NCBI GenBank assembly: GCA_016840025.1
Contig: JAEOTF010000181.1
Span: 1-23,325, forward strand
From: Candidatus Hodarchaeota archaeon
Lineage (GTDB): Archaea; Asgardarchaeota; Heimdallarchaeia; Hodarchaeales; YT1-039
Length of the DNA: 23,325 bases
Reading direction: 5' to 3'
Made by a program: the position numbers and the translations under genes. The stretch's first letter is position 1. The number at the start of each line of letters is the position of its first letter. Positions 17,101-23,325 of this stretch are shown one piece after another. The notes under the pieces are model-generated. The model had not been told where the DNA came from. It saw only the letters and a program-made list of their open reading frames with translations, and searched no databases.

Positions 17101-18000
17101 CTAAGATCTTTCAAACGCAAGTTTAGTTGCTTTTGTTTGCAAAGACTTTCGTAAATGATCTTGTGTTATCTTCCATACACGCTCGGCTTCTTTCCAGTCA
17201 CCTGTTTCGATCTCTATTCGATAATTAGGAGCGGAAAGAGAAGTTACTTTGATTTTTGTGTCCCGAGGAACTTCAGAAGACAATCCCAGATAAGCTTCCC
17301 GAAGAAGTTCAATTCCACGGGGATCATTAACTTCTGTTGTTGAAACCCCAATCAATATAACACTTGGGGACTCAAGACGAGTTTCGGCTATTCGAGTGAG
17401 AGCCGCAGCCACTCCCTTAGGCAAACCTGCTTCTATGAGAACATCTGAACCATTTATGCGAGCATCTGTAAGGGCATCATAAACAGAACCAAAATACTTG
17501 CTCATCATTCGCCTGTATTCGTTTTGTGTATCTAAATCAAATTTAAGCTCTTCTCCCGCGACACGAACGAGATTCTTGGCATGTTGCTCGTATTTCATGG
17601 TTTGCATTTTAGCTCTTTTTTGTGACTCGGTAACCCGGCGTACAGACATATCGATTTCATTCTTTGAGGAATCTACTCGTAGGACTTTAGCTACTGCGCG
17701 CTGACCCTCTCGGATATGAGACTTAATATTACGTATCCAAGTTCTACTTAACTCACTGATGTGGATAAATCCTACCTCATTCCCTAAGTGTTCATATTCA
17801 TATAAACTAAAATAAGCACCATGACTACTAACTTTGGTACAAGTAGCGATACATAATTCCCCATTTTGAGGAAATGTATCGGAGTCATAGTCCAAATCTT
17901 CATCATCATAAGATTCCACTTGAGTTTCAGATGTCTCTTCAGGGACTTCTCCCTTTACACGGGGCTGACCAGGGGCTTTAGTTTTTCTTTTACGGGGCAA
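17101..18000 (-). CDS. eif2a: Translation initiation factor aIF2 subunit alpha
   Basis: A 299-residue alpha subunit of aIF2, the heterotrimer that brings Met-tRNAi to the small ribosomal subunit. The S1 domain spans about 45-118 (NGELCIATCTKV...GAYFSL, GFIHISELSRTWIRNIKSHI, RVDSSKNEIDMSVRRVTE), followed by the helical domain (about 119-200) and the C-terminal alpha/beta domain that contacts the gamma subunit. Family members usually have about 260-275 residues. The extra length is an N-terminal extension of about 40 residues, basic first (PRKRKTK) and then acidic (YDDEDLDYDSD). Ser85 in SELSR aligns with the position of eukaryotic Ser51. The TTG start at 18000 is preceded by AGGATG, which supports it and so the extension. 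It lies 20 bp after eS27 and upstream of nop10, a conserved archaeal order. Confidence 0.94.
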   Translation of the reverse strand: MPRKRKTKAPGQPRVKGEVPEETSETQVESYDDEDLDYDSDTFPQNGELCIATCTKVSSHGAYFSLYEYEHLGNEVGFIHISELSRTWIRNIKSHIREGQRAVAKVLRVDSSKNEIDMSVRRVTESQKRAKMQTMKYEQHAKNLVRVAGEELKFDLDTQNEYRRMMSKYFGSVYDALTDARINGSDVLIEAGLPKGVAAALTRIAETRLESPSVILIGVSTTEVNDPRGIELLREAYLGLSSEVPRDTKIKVTSLSAPNYRIEIETGDWKEAERVWKITQDHLRKSLQTKATKLAFERS

Positions 18001-18020
18001 AAAATCCCATCCTTTAGACT

Positions 18021-18215
18021 TTATCGTAAAACTTCTACAACTTTCCCTCTTATTTTTATCATACCGCCTGTTGGCTCAGCTAATATTTCTCCACACGAAA
18101 GACAATTCACTTGAGAGGCTGCATGAGAAAAAATGACTTGGTCATGCCCACATTCACAATGCACTTGAAGGAATAAACTTTTAGTATCTTTTATATATGT
18201 CATACGAGCTTCCAT
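18021..18215 (-). CDS. rps27e: 30S ribosomal protein eS27
   Basis: A 64-residue zinc-ribbon ribosomal protein of the small subunit. The signature HCECGHDQVIFSHAASQ and NCLSCGEILAEPTGG is clear. The four zinc ligands are C20, C22, C38 and C41. The first pair is Cys-x-Cys instead of the usual Cys-x-x-Cys, i.e. one residue is missing from the first knuckle. The start is the ATG at 18215; no strong Shine-Dalgarno is visible, and an ATG four codons later is possible. A good minus-strand TATA box lies at 18323-18331, so the gene may begin a transcript that includes aIF2-alpha. aIF2-alpha follows 20 bp downstream. Confidence 0.93.
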   Translation of the reverse strand: MEARMTYIKDTKSLFLQVHCECGHDQVIFSHAASQVNCLSCGEILAEPTGGMIKIRGKVVEVLR

Positions 18216-18322
18216 CTTATTTTATTTCTTTACTAACAGAGTGAAGAAGGTTTTGCATCCATCTTCATGAAGAGCTTCATTTTTAATATGAATTCGACAA
18301 ATCTGGCTCGACCAAGTTAAGG

Positions 18323-18331
18323 TATATAAAA
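18323..18331 (-). promoter_or_regulatory. TATA-like box upstream of rps27e/aIF2-alpha
   Basis: On the minus strand this reads TTTTATATA, close to the archaeal TATA consensus. Transcription would start near 18300, giving a leader of about 85 bases before the ATG at 18215. The leader contains a 15-codon open frame (18280 down to 18233). The box also reads well on the plus strand, but no plus-strand gene follows. Confidence 0.4.
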
Positions 18332-18387
18332 GAATTCTATTTTTTTCACAATAATTCTAACTACTTATTAATCAAAAATTAAGTTAC

Positions 18388-19053
18388 CTAAAGTAAATTT
18401 GTTTCTACCTCGATTTCTTCAGCTTTTCCTCGTGGAATCAGCACCTTGTAAGCGTTTTGGCTTGGTACTGTAGCTACGTCACCTGTTGAAAAGGGGCCAT
18501 AATTTTGTCCATCCACGCCCACAAAAGCATCAATAGATTCTAGGAAGCGAAGAATAATAAGTTCTATATCGCTTTTATCTACTTTAAGAGGCATAGACGC
18601 AGTATCCTCAGAAGGGAGAGAGGACAAAACAGGGGGTTTTTCAGGGGAAGAGTGTGTCTCGATTTCTTTTCTTTCAAATTGGTCACTTGGTTCAGTAACA
18701 GGAGATTTTTCGCTATTTATTTCACGCAGGTTTTTTAAAAGACCCCAGAATGTACGAATAAAACGTCGTTCTTGCTTAGCAAGGTGTTTTTCAGAAGGAG
18801 GGAGATCTTGGCTGGTAAGACACCTAGATACGATTTTAGAAAGTCGCATCTCACGTAGGTCATTTAACAAAAAATACAGCCGATCCATAATTATTTTGTA
18901 TTGGAGGGGATCAGGCTCTTCAGCTGCTAATTCTCCAAGGTGCTGGATTTTATGATAGGTACTAACGAAAAAACTGCCAGGAAGATCAATAAGATCTTTC
19001 TCCTCCATTTCCTTCTTCCACATCTCGAGGAGTTCGTTATAAAGCGTTCCCAA
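18388..19053 (-). CDS. gins51: DNA replication GINS complex subunit, Gins51 (Gins15) type
   Basis: A 221-residue subunit of the GINS complex, which with MCM and the Cdc45/RecJ-like protein forms the replicative helicase. The helical A domain is N-terminal (about 1-110) and the small B domain is C-terminal (about 170-217: RFLESIDAFVGVDGQNYGPF, GDVATVPSQNAYKVLIPRGKAEEI). This A-then-B order marks the Gins51 type, related to eukaryotic Sld5 and Psf1, and not the Gins23 type. The two domains are joined by a Ser/Pro/Glu-rich linker at about 115-165. The TTG start at 19053 fits the homologous N-terminus; GAGGTG lies immediately upstream but with only about one base of spacing, so the exact start is not certain. 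PCNA lies 77 bp upstream on the same strand, a common archaeal pairing of replication genes. Confidence 0.9.
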   Translation of the reverse strand: MGTLYNELLEMWKKEMEEKDLIDLPGSFFVSTYHKIQHLGELAAEEPDPLQYKIIMDRLYFLLNDLREMRLSKIVSRCLTSQDLPPSEKHLAKQERRFIRTFWGLLKNLREINSEKSPVTEPSDQFERKEIETHSSPEKPPVLSSLPSEDTASMPLKVDKSDIELIILRFLESIDAFVGVDGQNYGPFSTGDVATVPSQNAYKVLIPRGKAEEIEVETNLL

Positions 19054-19130
19054 GCACCTCAGAAAATGATTATCATTGCCCAGAAATTATGAAAAAGAGC
19101 TTTAAAAGAGACTCATTAGCAGTAATAAAG

Positions 19131-19904
19131 CTAATAATCATCTTCTGGCTCTTCATACGGCGCGAGGAGGTAACGAAGAGTAGTACTCTCACCGATGGTA
19201 AAAGTGAGACGCAATGGTTTCGCTGTAGCTATTTCTAGTTTAAGTGAATCAGCAATGGCATCAATCCGGACAACATTACGGAGATATTCGAGGCCGTAGG
19301 ACGCTGATGAAGGATCACCGACATTAAAGTTTCTAGCAACTGATCCTTCCTTATTTTCAACCACGATTTCAACACTATGCTGATCAGTGCCTGTTGTACT
19401 AAAGTTGACTTTCTCTTCGTCAGTACTGATCAATACACTCTCCGAAAATAATCCCATATCGGCAATAACCTCTTTTAAGAATCCAGCTTCAAAATCGATC
19501 TCTGCCTCGAGTGGAAGGTCAGGGGCAGGGAGTGGAGAAGAATCCATCGCAGTTCTCAAGGGAAGAGTGAATTTACGCCCTGCTTGCCCCTGAAAATGGA
19601 TATGGAGGTTATTTTCTGCATCATCATACTTGAAGAGGGTTTGGTCATCTTTCTGCACTCGTCCTAAAACCCGCCTCAAATTTTCTAAATTAACATTAAG
19701 TTCATATTCTTTATCACATTCGTAGCTATCAAATGCTTCTTTACCCATTTGAAGGTCAATCATCGCGGCGTGAGAAGCATCCATAGCGCGTAGCGATAAT
19801 TCCGATGATGACACTACAAATACTGCGTCAGAAATCATTTGGGATATGGCTTCAATAATAATCCTAAAATCCTTGATATCTTTCAATTCAGCTTCAAAAG
19901 GCAA
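19131..19904 (-). CDS. pcn: DNA polymerase sliding clamp PCNA
   Basis: A 257-residue sliding clamp that encircles DNA and tethers polymerase, ligase, FEN1 and other partners. The N-terminal half (FEAELKDIKDFRIIIEAISQ, LRAMDASHAAMIDLQM) and the C-terminal half (LEAEIDFEAGFLKEVIADM, then YGLEYLRNVV and LRYLLAPYEEPEDDY) are typical, and the length is close to that of eukaryotic and archaeal PCNA. The TTG start at 19904 is well supported: the homologous N-terminus begins there, GGTGT lies nine bases upstream, and no ATG occurs until residue 23. It is followed by the GINS subunit gene on the same strand. Its upstream region faces the tRNA gene, and an A/T-rich TATA-like stretch near 19950-19962 may serve either direction. 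Confidence 0.96.
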   Translation of the reverse strand: MPFEAELKDIKDFRIIIEAISQMISDAVFVVSSSELSLRAMDASHAAMIDLQMGKEAFDSYECDKEYELNVNLENLRRVLGRVQKDDQTLFKYDDAENNLHIHFQGQAGRKFTLPLRTAMDSSPLPAPDLPLEAEIDFEAGFLKEVIADMGLFSESVLISTDEEKVNFSTTGTDQHSVEIVVENKEGSVARNFNVGDPSSASYGLEYLRNVVRIDAIADSLKLEIATAKPLRLTFTIGESTTLRYLLAPYEEPEDDY

Positions 19905-20024
19905 GGCTGTTACACCACAATACTAAATTATTACACCACTGGCTAAAAGAATAAAAATTTTTACTAGAAAAAAAAAGTCTTGTATTACAGTCTGAAAAAA
20001 AAGAACTGGAAAAAAGAAAGATCG

Positions 20025-20126
20025 GCCGCGGTGGCTTAGAAGTAAATCGCTACGATTTCCTGGGAATCCCGGTAGAGCGCCTCCTTGGTAAGGAGGAAGT
20101 CGCGAGTTCAAAGCTCGCCCGCGGCT
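20025..20126 (+). tRNA. trnT-GGU: tRNA-Thr(GGU) with an about 28-base insertion in the D-loop
   Basis: Acceptor stem GCCGCGG (20025-20031) pairs with CCGCGGC (20119-20125); U at 20126 is the discriminator and CCA follows in the DNA (20127-20129). The anticodon stem CCTCC/GGAGG (20080-20084/20092-20096) carries the loop TTGGTAA with anticodon GGU (20087-20089). The T arm is GCGAG-TTCAAAG-CTCGC (20102-20118). The D stem is GCTT (20034-20037) with GAGC (20075-20078). Between them lie 37 bases instead of about 9. Removing about 20040-20067 would leave AGCCCGGTA and a normal 74-base tRNA, so an intron is likely. I could not find a canonical 4-bp bulge-helix-bulge at those edges. The insertion holds a 6-bp hairpin AAATCG-CTA-CGATTT. 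The gene lies between uS2 and PCNA on the opposite strand. Confidence 0.85.
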
Positions 20127-20151
20127 CCATCCTGTTATTCCTGTATGAGGG

Positions 20152-20160
20152 AAAAAAAAA
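20152..20160 (-). terminator. Oligo-T stretch downstream of uS2
   Basis: Nine A on the plus strand give nine T on the minus strand, followed by more T, 133 bases past the uS2 stop and just before the oppositely oriented tRNA. Archaeal RNA polymerase terminates at such T runs, so this could protect the tRNA gene from antisense reading. No stem is needed or seen. Confidence 0.35.
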
Positions 20161-20292
20161 TAAATTTTATTGAGATAGTTTGAGTAGAGATATTTTAAAA
20201 TAAGAAAGGCTTTTTAAAGTTGTAATTCAACTCTATTGAATGTTTTAAAATTTCTATGGAGTCTTAAGTAAATTCTTTGCTTAATATTTATA

Positions 20293-20961
20293 CTATCTTC
20301 TGCCCTCTCGATCTTGAATACGGGTTAAACCTCGTGGTGTGCGAAAAGATTCAAGAGTAAGCCTTACTTCCATTTCAGGGGTAAGTTCGCCTTTCTCTCG
20401 GAGAATTTGGCGAGCTACGAGCCAATAAATACAAGCAAGGGAATTACGGCCTTTGTTGTTACAAGGGATGACTAAATCAACACCAGTTGTGATGTTATCG
20501 GTATCACATAGAGCCACTACAGGTATTCCAACACGTGAGGCTTCTTGCAAAGCCTGTTTATCTGTACGAGGATCGGTGAGAGCGATAACTTCAGGTTCTC
20601 GAAACTGAGGTATATTAGAATTCGTTAGTGTCCCGGGCACGAATCTGGCTGTTGCTATTTGAGCACCAATAACTTCTGCAAATCGTTTCACAGGATGTAT
20701 ACCATAAGTACGGACTGAGCATGCGAGTATGGATGAAGGATCATACCTCGAAAGAAATTTAGCTGCAGTTCTAATTCGCTCATCTGTCTTACGAACGTCT
20801 AAAACGTATAATCCGTCATTTCGAACCCGATAGATGAAGTCACGCATGTGATACATGCCACTTCGAGTGCCAATGTGCACACCTGCGGCTAAGTACTCTT
20901 CGAGTACTAAGAGCAATTCTTGCTCTTCACCTTCTGATCTTGGAAATTCCTCTGTTGTCAT
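20293..20961 (-). CDS. rps2: 30S ribosomal protein uS2
   Basis: A 222-residue small-subunit ribosomal protein. Typical archaeal/eukaryotic uS2 features are LAAGVHIGTRSGMYHMRDFI near the start, FVPGTLTNSNIPQFREPEV, IALTDPRTDKQALQEASRVG, IPVVALCDTDN, and VDLVIPCNNKGRNSLACIYW. The ATG at 20961 has GAGGTCA about nine bases upstream. The phosphohexomutase gene ends 35 bp upstream on the same strand, so the two are probably co-transcribed. Downstream come a T run and the opposite-strand tRNA. Length and motifs are normal; nothing unusual was seen in the protein. Confidence 0.96.
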   Translation of the reverse strand: MTTEEFPRSEGEEQELLLVLEEYLAAGVHIGTRSGMYHMRDFIYRVRNDGLYVLDVRKTDERIRTAAKFLSRYDPSSILACSVRTYGIHPVKRFAEVIGAQIATARFVPGTLTNSNIPQFREPEVIALTDPRTDKQALQEASRVGIPVVALCDTDNITTGVDLVIPCNNKGRNSLACIYWLVARQILREKGELTPEMEVRLTLESFRTPRGLTRIQDREGRR

Positions 20962-20996
20962 TTACTGAACTGACCTCGTGTCTTCCGAATAATAAT

Positions 20997-22400
20997 TTAT
21001 TCTGGTTGTTTATTCATTGTCTCCAACACTAAAGAACGTCCTAATTCTGCTAAGGTTTCAGTTCTAGACTCTGTTGGAGCATCCGCGACCACTCGGATCA
21101 GTGGCTCGGTACCGGAAGGGCGGATGAGCAGCCAAGACTTATCTTCATAATTCTTCCGAGTCCCGTTGCTCAGGTTTATTTCTCGTACCACAGGGATATC
21201 AGGTTCCATTTGACCCCATGCTTTAAGTACTTCAGTTGCTACTGAAGTAATTTGATTTTGAGGGACAGTTATATTGATGGTTTTTGTATAGAATTTTGGA
21301 TAACGGCTCACGAGATTACTTAAGGTAATTTTCTCTCTCTGCAAAATTGTAAGGACTCGTAAAATGACAAGAGCTGCATCTGTCCAGAGAATTGACTCAC
21401 CTGTATAATAATACTTGCCGGATTCTTCATAGGAAAATACAGCATTTTCTTTCTTTACTACCGCAATGGTACGAGGTTGTCCAATAGGACAATAAACGGT
21501 TTTAACATTATATTTGCTGATGATCACTTCTGCCAGGCCTGAAGTGTTGACAGGAAGCACTACTGGCCCAGGATTGGTTTTTAAAACCTCTTCGAGAAGA
21601 ATTACTCCAATAGTATCAGTAGACACAACAACCCCGTTCTCGTCAATGAAAAGAACACGGTCTGCGTCAACATCTAAGGCAACACCAAGATCAGCCTTGA
21701 CATCAGAAACTAGTTTGGCTGTTTTTTCAAGTGTCCAAGGACGAGGTTCCGAAGGACGACCAGGTTGACCGCTAGGTTGATCATGAATGGTAATGATCTC
21801 ATGATTTAATTCGCGTAAAAGTTCAGGTAGAAATTGTGAGGCTGTCCCATTCGCGGGATCGACAACAATACGAAGAGACCTACTTTCAAGCAGTTCCGTA
21901 TCGACTAATGAAAGAAGAAAATCAGCATAGACCTCAAGGGTTTCTGCTGATTCACCCACTGAGCCAACTAATTCTACAGATGATACATAACCGCTCTTAG
22001 GATCTGAGAAGCTAGAATAAAGTTCTTCGATTCTTTGAGCGTTATCCCCTTCAATATATGAAGCATCTTCAAGCATAATGATAATACCAATTCTATCTGG
22101 AGGTATATGGCTGCCTGTAATCATCACAGCCCCATCTGCACCAATATATTCAATATAACGAGCTAAAGCAGGCGTAGGAACAACACCACAACGCAGAACA
22201 TCGATACCACTTCCAGTCAACCCCGCAATGATGGCATATTCAATTGTCTCTGCACCAAATCGGGTATCTCGACCAATTACAATAAGTCCGTTATTCTCGA
22301 GATAATTACCATAAGCACGCCCAATTCGTTCGGCAAGTTGGGGTGTAATTTCTCTAAGAGTAAGACCCCGAATACCCGAAGTTCCGAACATCTTGCCCAT
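20997..22400 (-). CDS. glmM: Phosphoglucosamine mutase / phosphomannomutase family phosphohexomutase
   Basis: A 467-residue alpha-D-phosphohexomutase, which moves phosphate between C6 and C1 of a hexose or hexosamine phosphate. It starts MGKMFGTSGIRG as usual. The phosphoserine is Ser97 in MITGSHIPPDRIG, where the common form is TASHNPP; the GSHIP form is known in some members. The metal loop is ALDVDADRVLF with Asp243, Asp245 and Asp247; the sugar-binding loop is SYEESGKYYY; the phosphate-binding loop near the end is RPSGTEPLIRV. Four domains of normal length are present. Substrate (glucosamine-, mannose- or glucose-phosphate) cannot be told from sequence alone, so the symbol is tentative. 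GGAGA lies about seven bases before the ATG at 22400. Position upstream of uS2 suggests an operon head. Confidence 0.9.
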   Translation of the reverse strand: MGKMFGTSGIRGLTLREITPQLAERIGRAYGNYLENNGLIVIGRDTRFGAETIEYAIIAGLTGSGIDVLRCGVVPTPALARYIEYIGADGAVMITGSHIPPDRIGIIIMLEDASYIEGDNAQRIEELYSSFSDPKSGYVSSVELVGSVGESAETLEVYADFLLSLVDTELLESRSLRIVVDPANGTASQFLPELLRELNHEIITIHDQPSGQPGRPSEPRPWTLEKTAKLVSDVKADLGVALDVDADRVLFIDENGVVVSTDTIGVILLEEVLKTNPGPVVLPVNTSGLAEVIISKYNVKTVYCPIGQPRTIAVVKKENAVFSYEESGKYYYTGESILWTDAALVILRVLTILQREKITLSNLVSRYPKFYTKTINITVPQNQITSVATEVLKAWGQMEPDIPVVREINLSNGTRKNYEDKSWLLIRPSGTEPLIRVVADAPTESRTETLAELGRSLVLETMNKQPE

Positions 22401-22745
22401 AACTATGTCTCCAAAGTTTCTTCAAGTGAATTATAGGAATTTTTAAGTAATTAAAGAATGTTTTAGTGTCTAATATTTCTATTTAGTCTTTTATTGATAT
22501 GGAGTGAAATTAATTAAATCATAAAATTGACCTTTAGAAACCAAAATATTACCATAATTACTTACATCACTAACTAAAAGTGCACTTATTATTCTTTTAT
22601 TTTAAATATCTTATTTTCATCAGCATATGTGAATTTTTACACGAAAAAATCTTTTTATAGAGAACTTTCGCAAGGAATGTCAAAAATTAGCTAGCTAGTT
22701 CTTTAAAAGGAATTAGATAGGTAAATTAGAGACTAAGGTGATTCT
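22401..22745. other. AT-rich intergenic region between divergent genes
   Basis: These 345 bases separate the minus-strand phosphohexomutase from the plus-strand gene at 22746. I see no gene or RNA structure. TTTTTATAG at 22652-22660 is a possible plus-strand TATA box; the perfect palindrome TAGCTAGCTA at 22688-22697 lies close to the expected transcription start and could be an operator. AAGGTGATT at 22735-22743 is the ribosome binding site of the next gene. Confidence 0.4.
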
Positions 22746-23325
22746 ATGGAACTAGATGGTTTTAAAGAGTTTTTACAAGAACGAAAACTTGATAACGAAA
22801 TAATTACTGCTACTATAAATATTATCAATGAGTTTAATGAATTTCTTTCTAAAAGCAATAAATCAGTTGAAACAGCGACCTATGATGACTTGCATAATTT
22901 TTCGGCCTACTTAATCGAAAAAAAGAAGAATTCTTATGATAATTATATAGCTCTTGTTCGGTTCGGCTACTTCATGAAAAATAACCCATTAATTGTTGCT
23001 TCAATGGAGAACATTGATGGGGGTGAAGTAATGATAAATTTTTACAAGCGTTTGGAAGCTGAATTCGGTGAAACACTGAGAAATGAAATCTTTGATGGAA
23101 TTGAAGTACCGCCACTGGGTTTACATCCTAAGAAAAAACCAAAAATTACTAAAAAACTAATTGAGAGATTTCTTGCAAAAATTGACCACGAAAAATGCGT
23201 TGAATTTCTTGCAGATGGTTTAAGAGACAAATACACCGAGTCTTACAAGAGACCCAGAGAACTTTTCTTAGAATCAAAGAATATTGATGATTTCTTGAAG
23301 AAGGAGCATCAACACTTTATCAAAG
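22746..23325 (+). CDS. Unrecognised protein with an integrase-like N-terminal domain, truncated by the window end
   Basis: The first 193 codons of a gene that continues past the window. The ATG at 22746 has AAGGTGATT immediately upstream. Residues 1-80 (starting MELDGFKEFLQERKL, with 'INEFNEFLSKSNKSVETAT' and 'NYIALVRFGYFMKN') resemble the SAM-like core-binding domain of tyrosine recombinases. The following part (IFDGIEVPPLGLHPKKKP, then KCVEFLADGLRDKY, SYKRPRELFLESKNIDDFLK) is unlike the recombinase catalytic domain; I recall similar proteins in archaea and anaerobic bacteria annotated as hypothetical or as L-2-amino-thiazoline-4-carboxylate hydrolase-like, but I cannot confirm this. No catalytic Arg/Tyr set is visible in the portion seen. 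It is probably not a working integrase. Confidence 0.65.
   Translation, partial: MELDGFKEFLQERKLDNEIITATINIINEFNEFLSKSNKSVETATYDDLHNFSAYLIEKKKNSYDNYIALVRFGYFMKNNPLIVASMENIDGGEVMINFYKRLEAEFGETLRNEIFDGIEVPPLGLHPKKKPKITKKLIERFLAKIDHEKCVEFLADGLRDKYTESYKRPRELFLESKNIDDFLKKEHQHFIK

Noticed and set aside
20040..20067. The extra bases in the tRNA as a mobile element or attachment-site scar.
   Set aside because: Only about 28 bases, no duplicated tRNA end and no integrase next to it; an intron or expanded loop is simpler.
20218..20232. Inverted repeat AGTTG-TAATT-CAACT downstream of uS2.
   Set aside because: Five-base arms in AT-rich DNA; too weak to call a terminator or operator.
22746..23325. Calling the truncated gene a tyrosine recombinase and the right end a prophage or integrative element.
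   Set aside because: Only the N-terminal part looks recombinase-like, no catalytic residues are visible, and no attachment repeats or phage genes are present.

Overview
The window looks like a chromosomal piece of an archaeon, most probably an Asgard archaeon (inference). It carries archaeal/eukaryotic-type information genes (uS2, PCNA, a GINS subunit, eS27, aIF2-alpha, Nop10), archaeal Shine-Dalgarno sites of the GGTGAT type, many TTG and GTG starts, AT-rich intergenic DNA with TATA-like boxes, and large secreted membrane-anchored proteins. No rRNA, CRISPR array, insertion sequence or clear prophage was seen.

Left part (about 1-2450): a degenerate M24 (prolidase-fold) protein that has lost most metal ligands, a stand-alone PqqD-like protein, and two translationally coupled small membrane proteins.

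Middle part (about 2445-14970): the accessory core. It holds two copies of one two-gene module. Copy 1 is divergent: a subtilisin-family (S8) membrane-anchored protease with a complete Asp-His-Ser triad on the minus strand, and a type I membrane protein with a helical ectodomain on the plus strand. Copy 2 is a tandem plus-strand operon: a 1229-residue S8 homologue in which Asp, His, Ser and the oxyanion Asn are all replaced, followed by a larger paralogue of the helical protein. A membrane protein of unknown family on the minus strand sits between the copies. The S8 proteins have the order propeptide-like, S8, beta, glutamine-amidotransferase-like and Ig-like domains, then a transmembrane helix. 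This resembles eukaryotic site-1 protease (S1P/MBTPS1). The protease/pseudoprotease pair with paired partners is the best candidate here for an undescribed surface or envelope system.

Right part (about 14976-22400, minus strand): a housekeeping run in the transcription order phosphohexomutase, uS2, PCNA, GINS, eS27, aIF2-alpha, Nop10, RimI/Ard1-type acetyltransferase, CoaBC. A plus-strand tRNA-Thr(GGU) with about 28 extra bases in its D-loop lies between uS2 and PCNA. After an AT-rich gap, a plus-strand gene of unknown function starts at 22746 and runs off the window.
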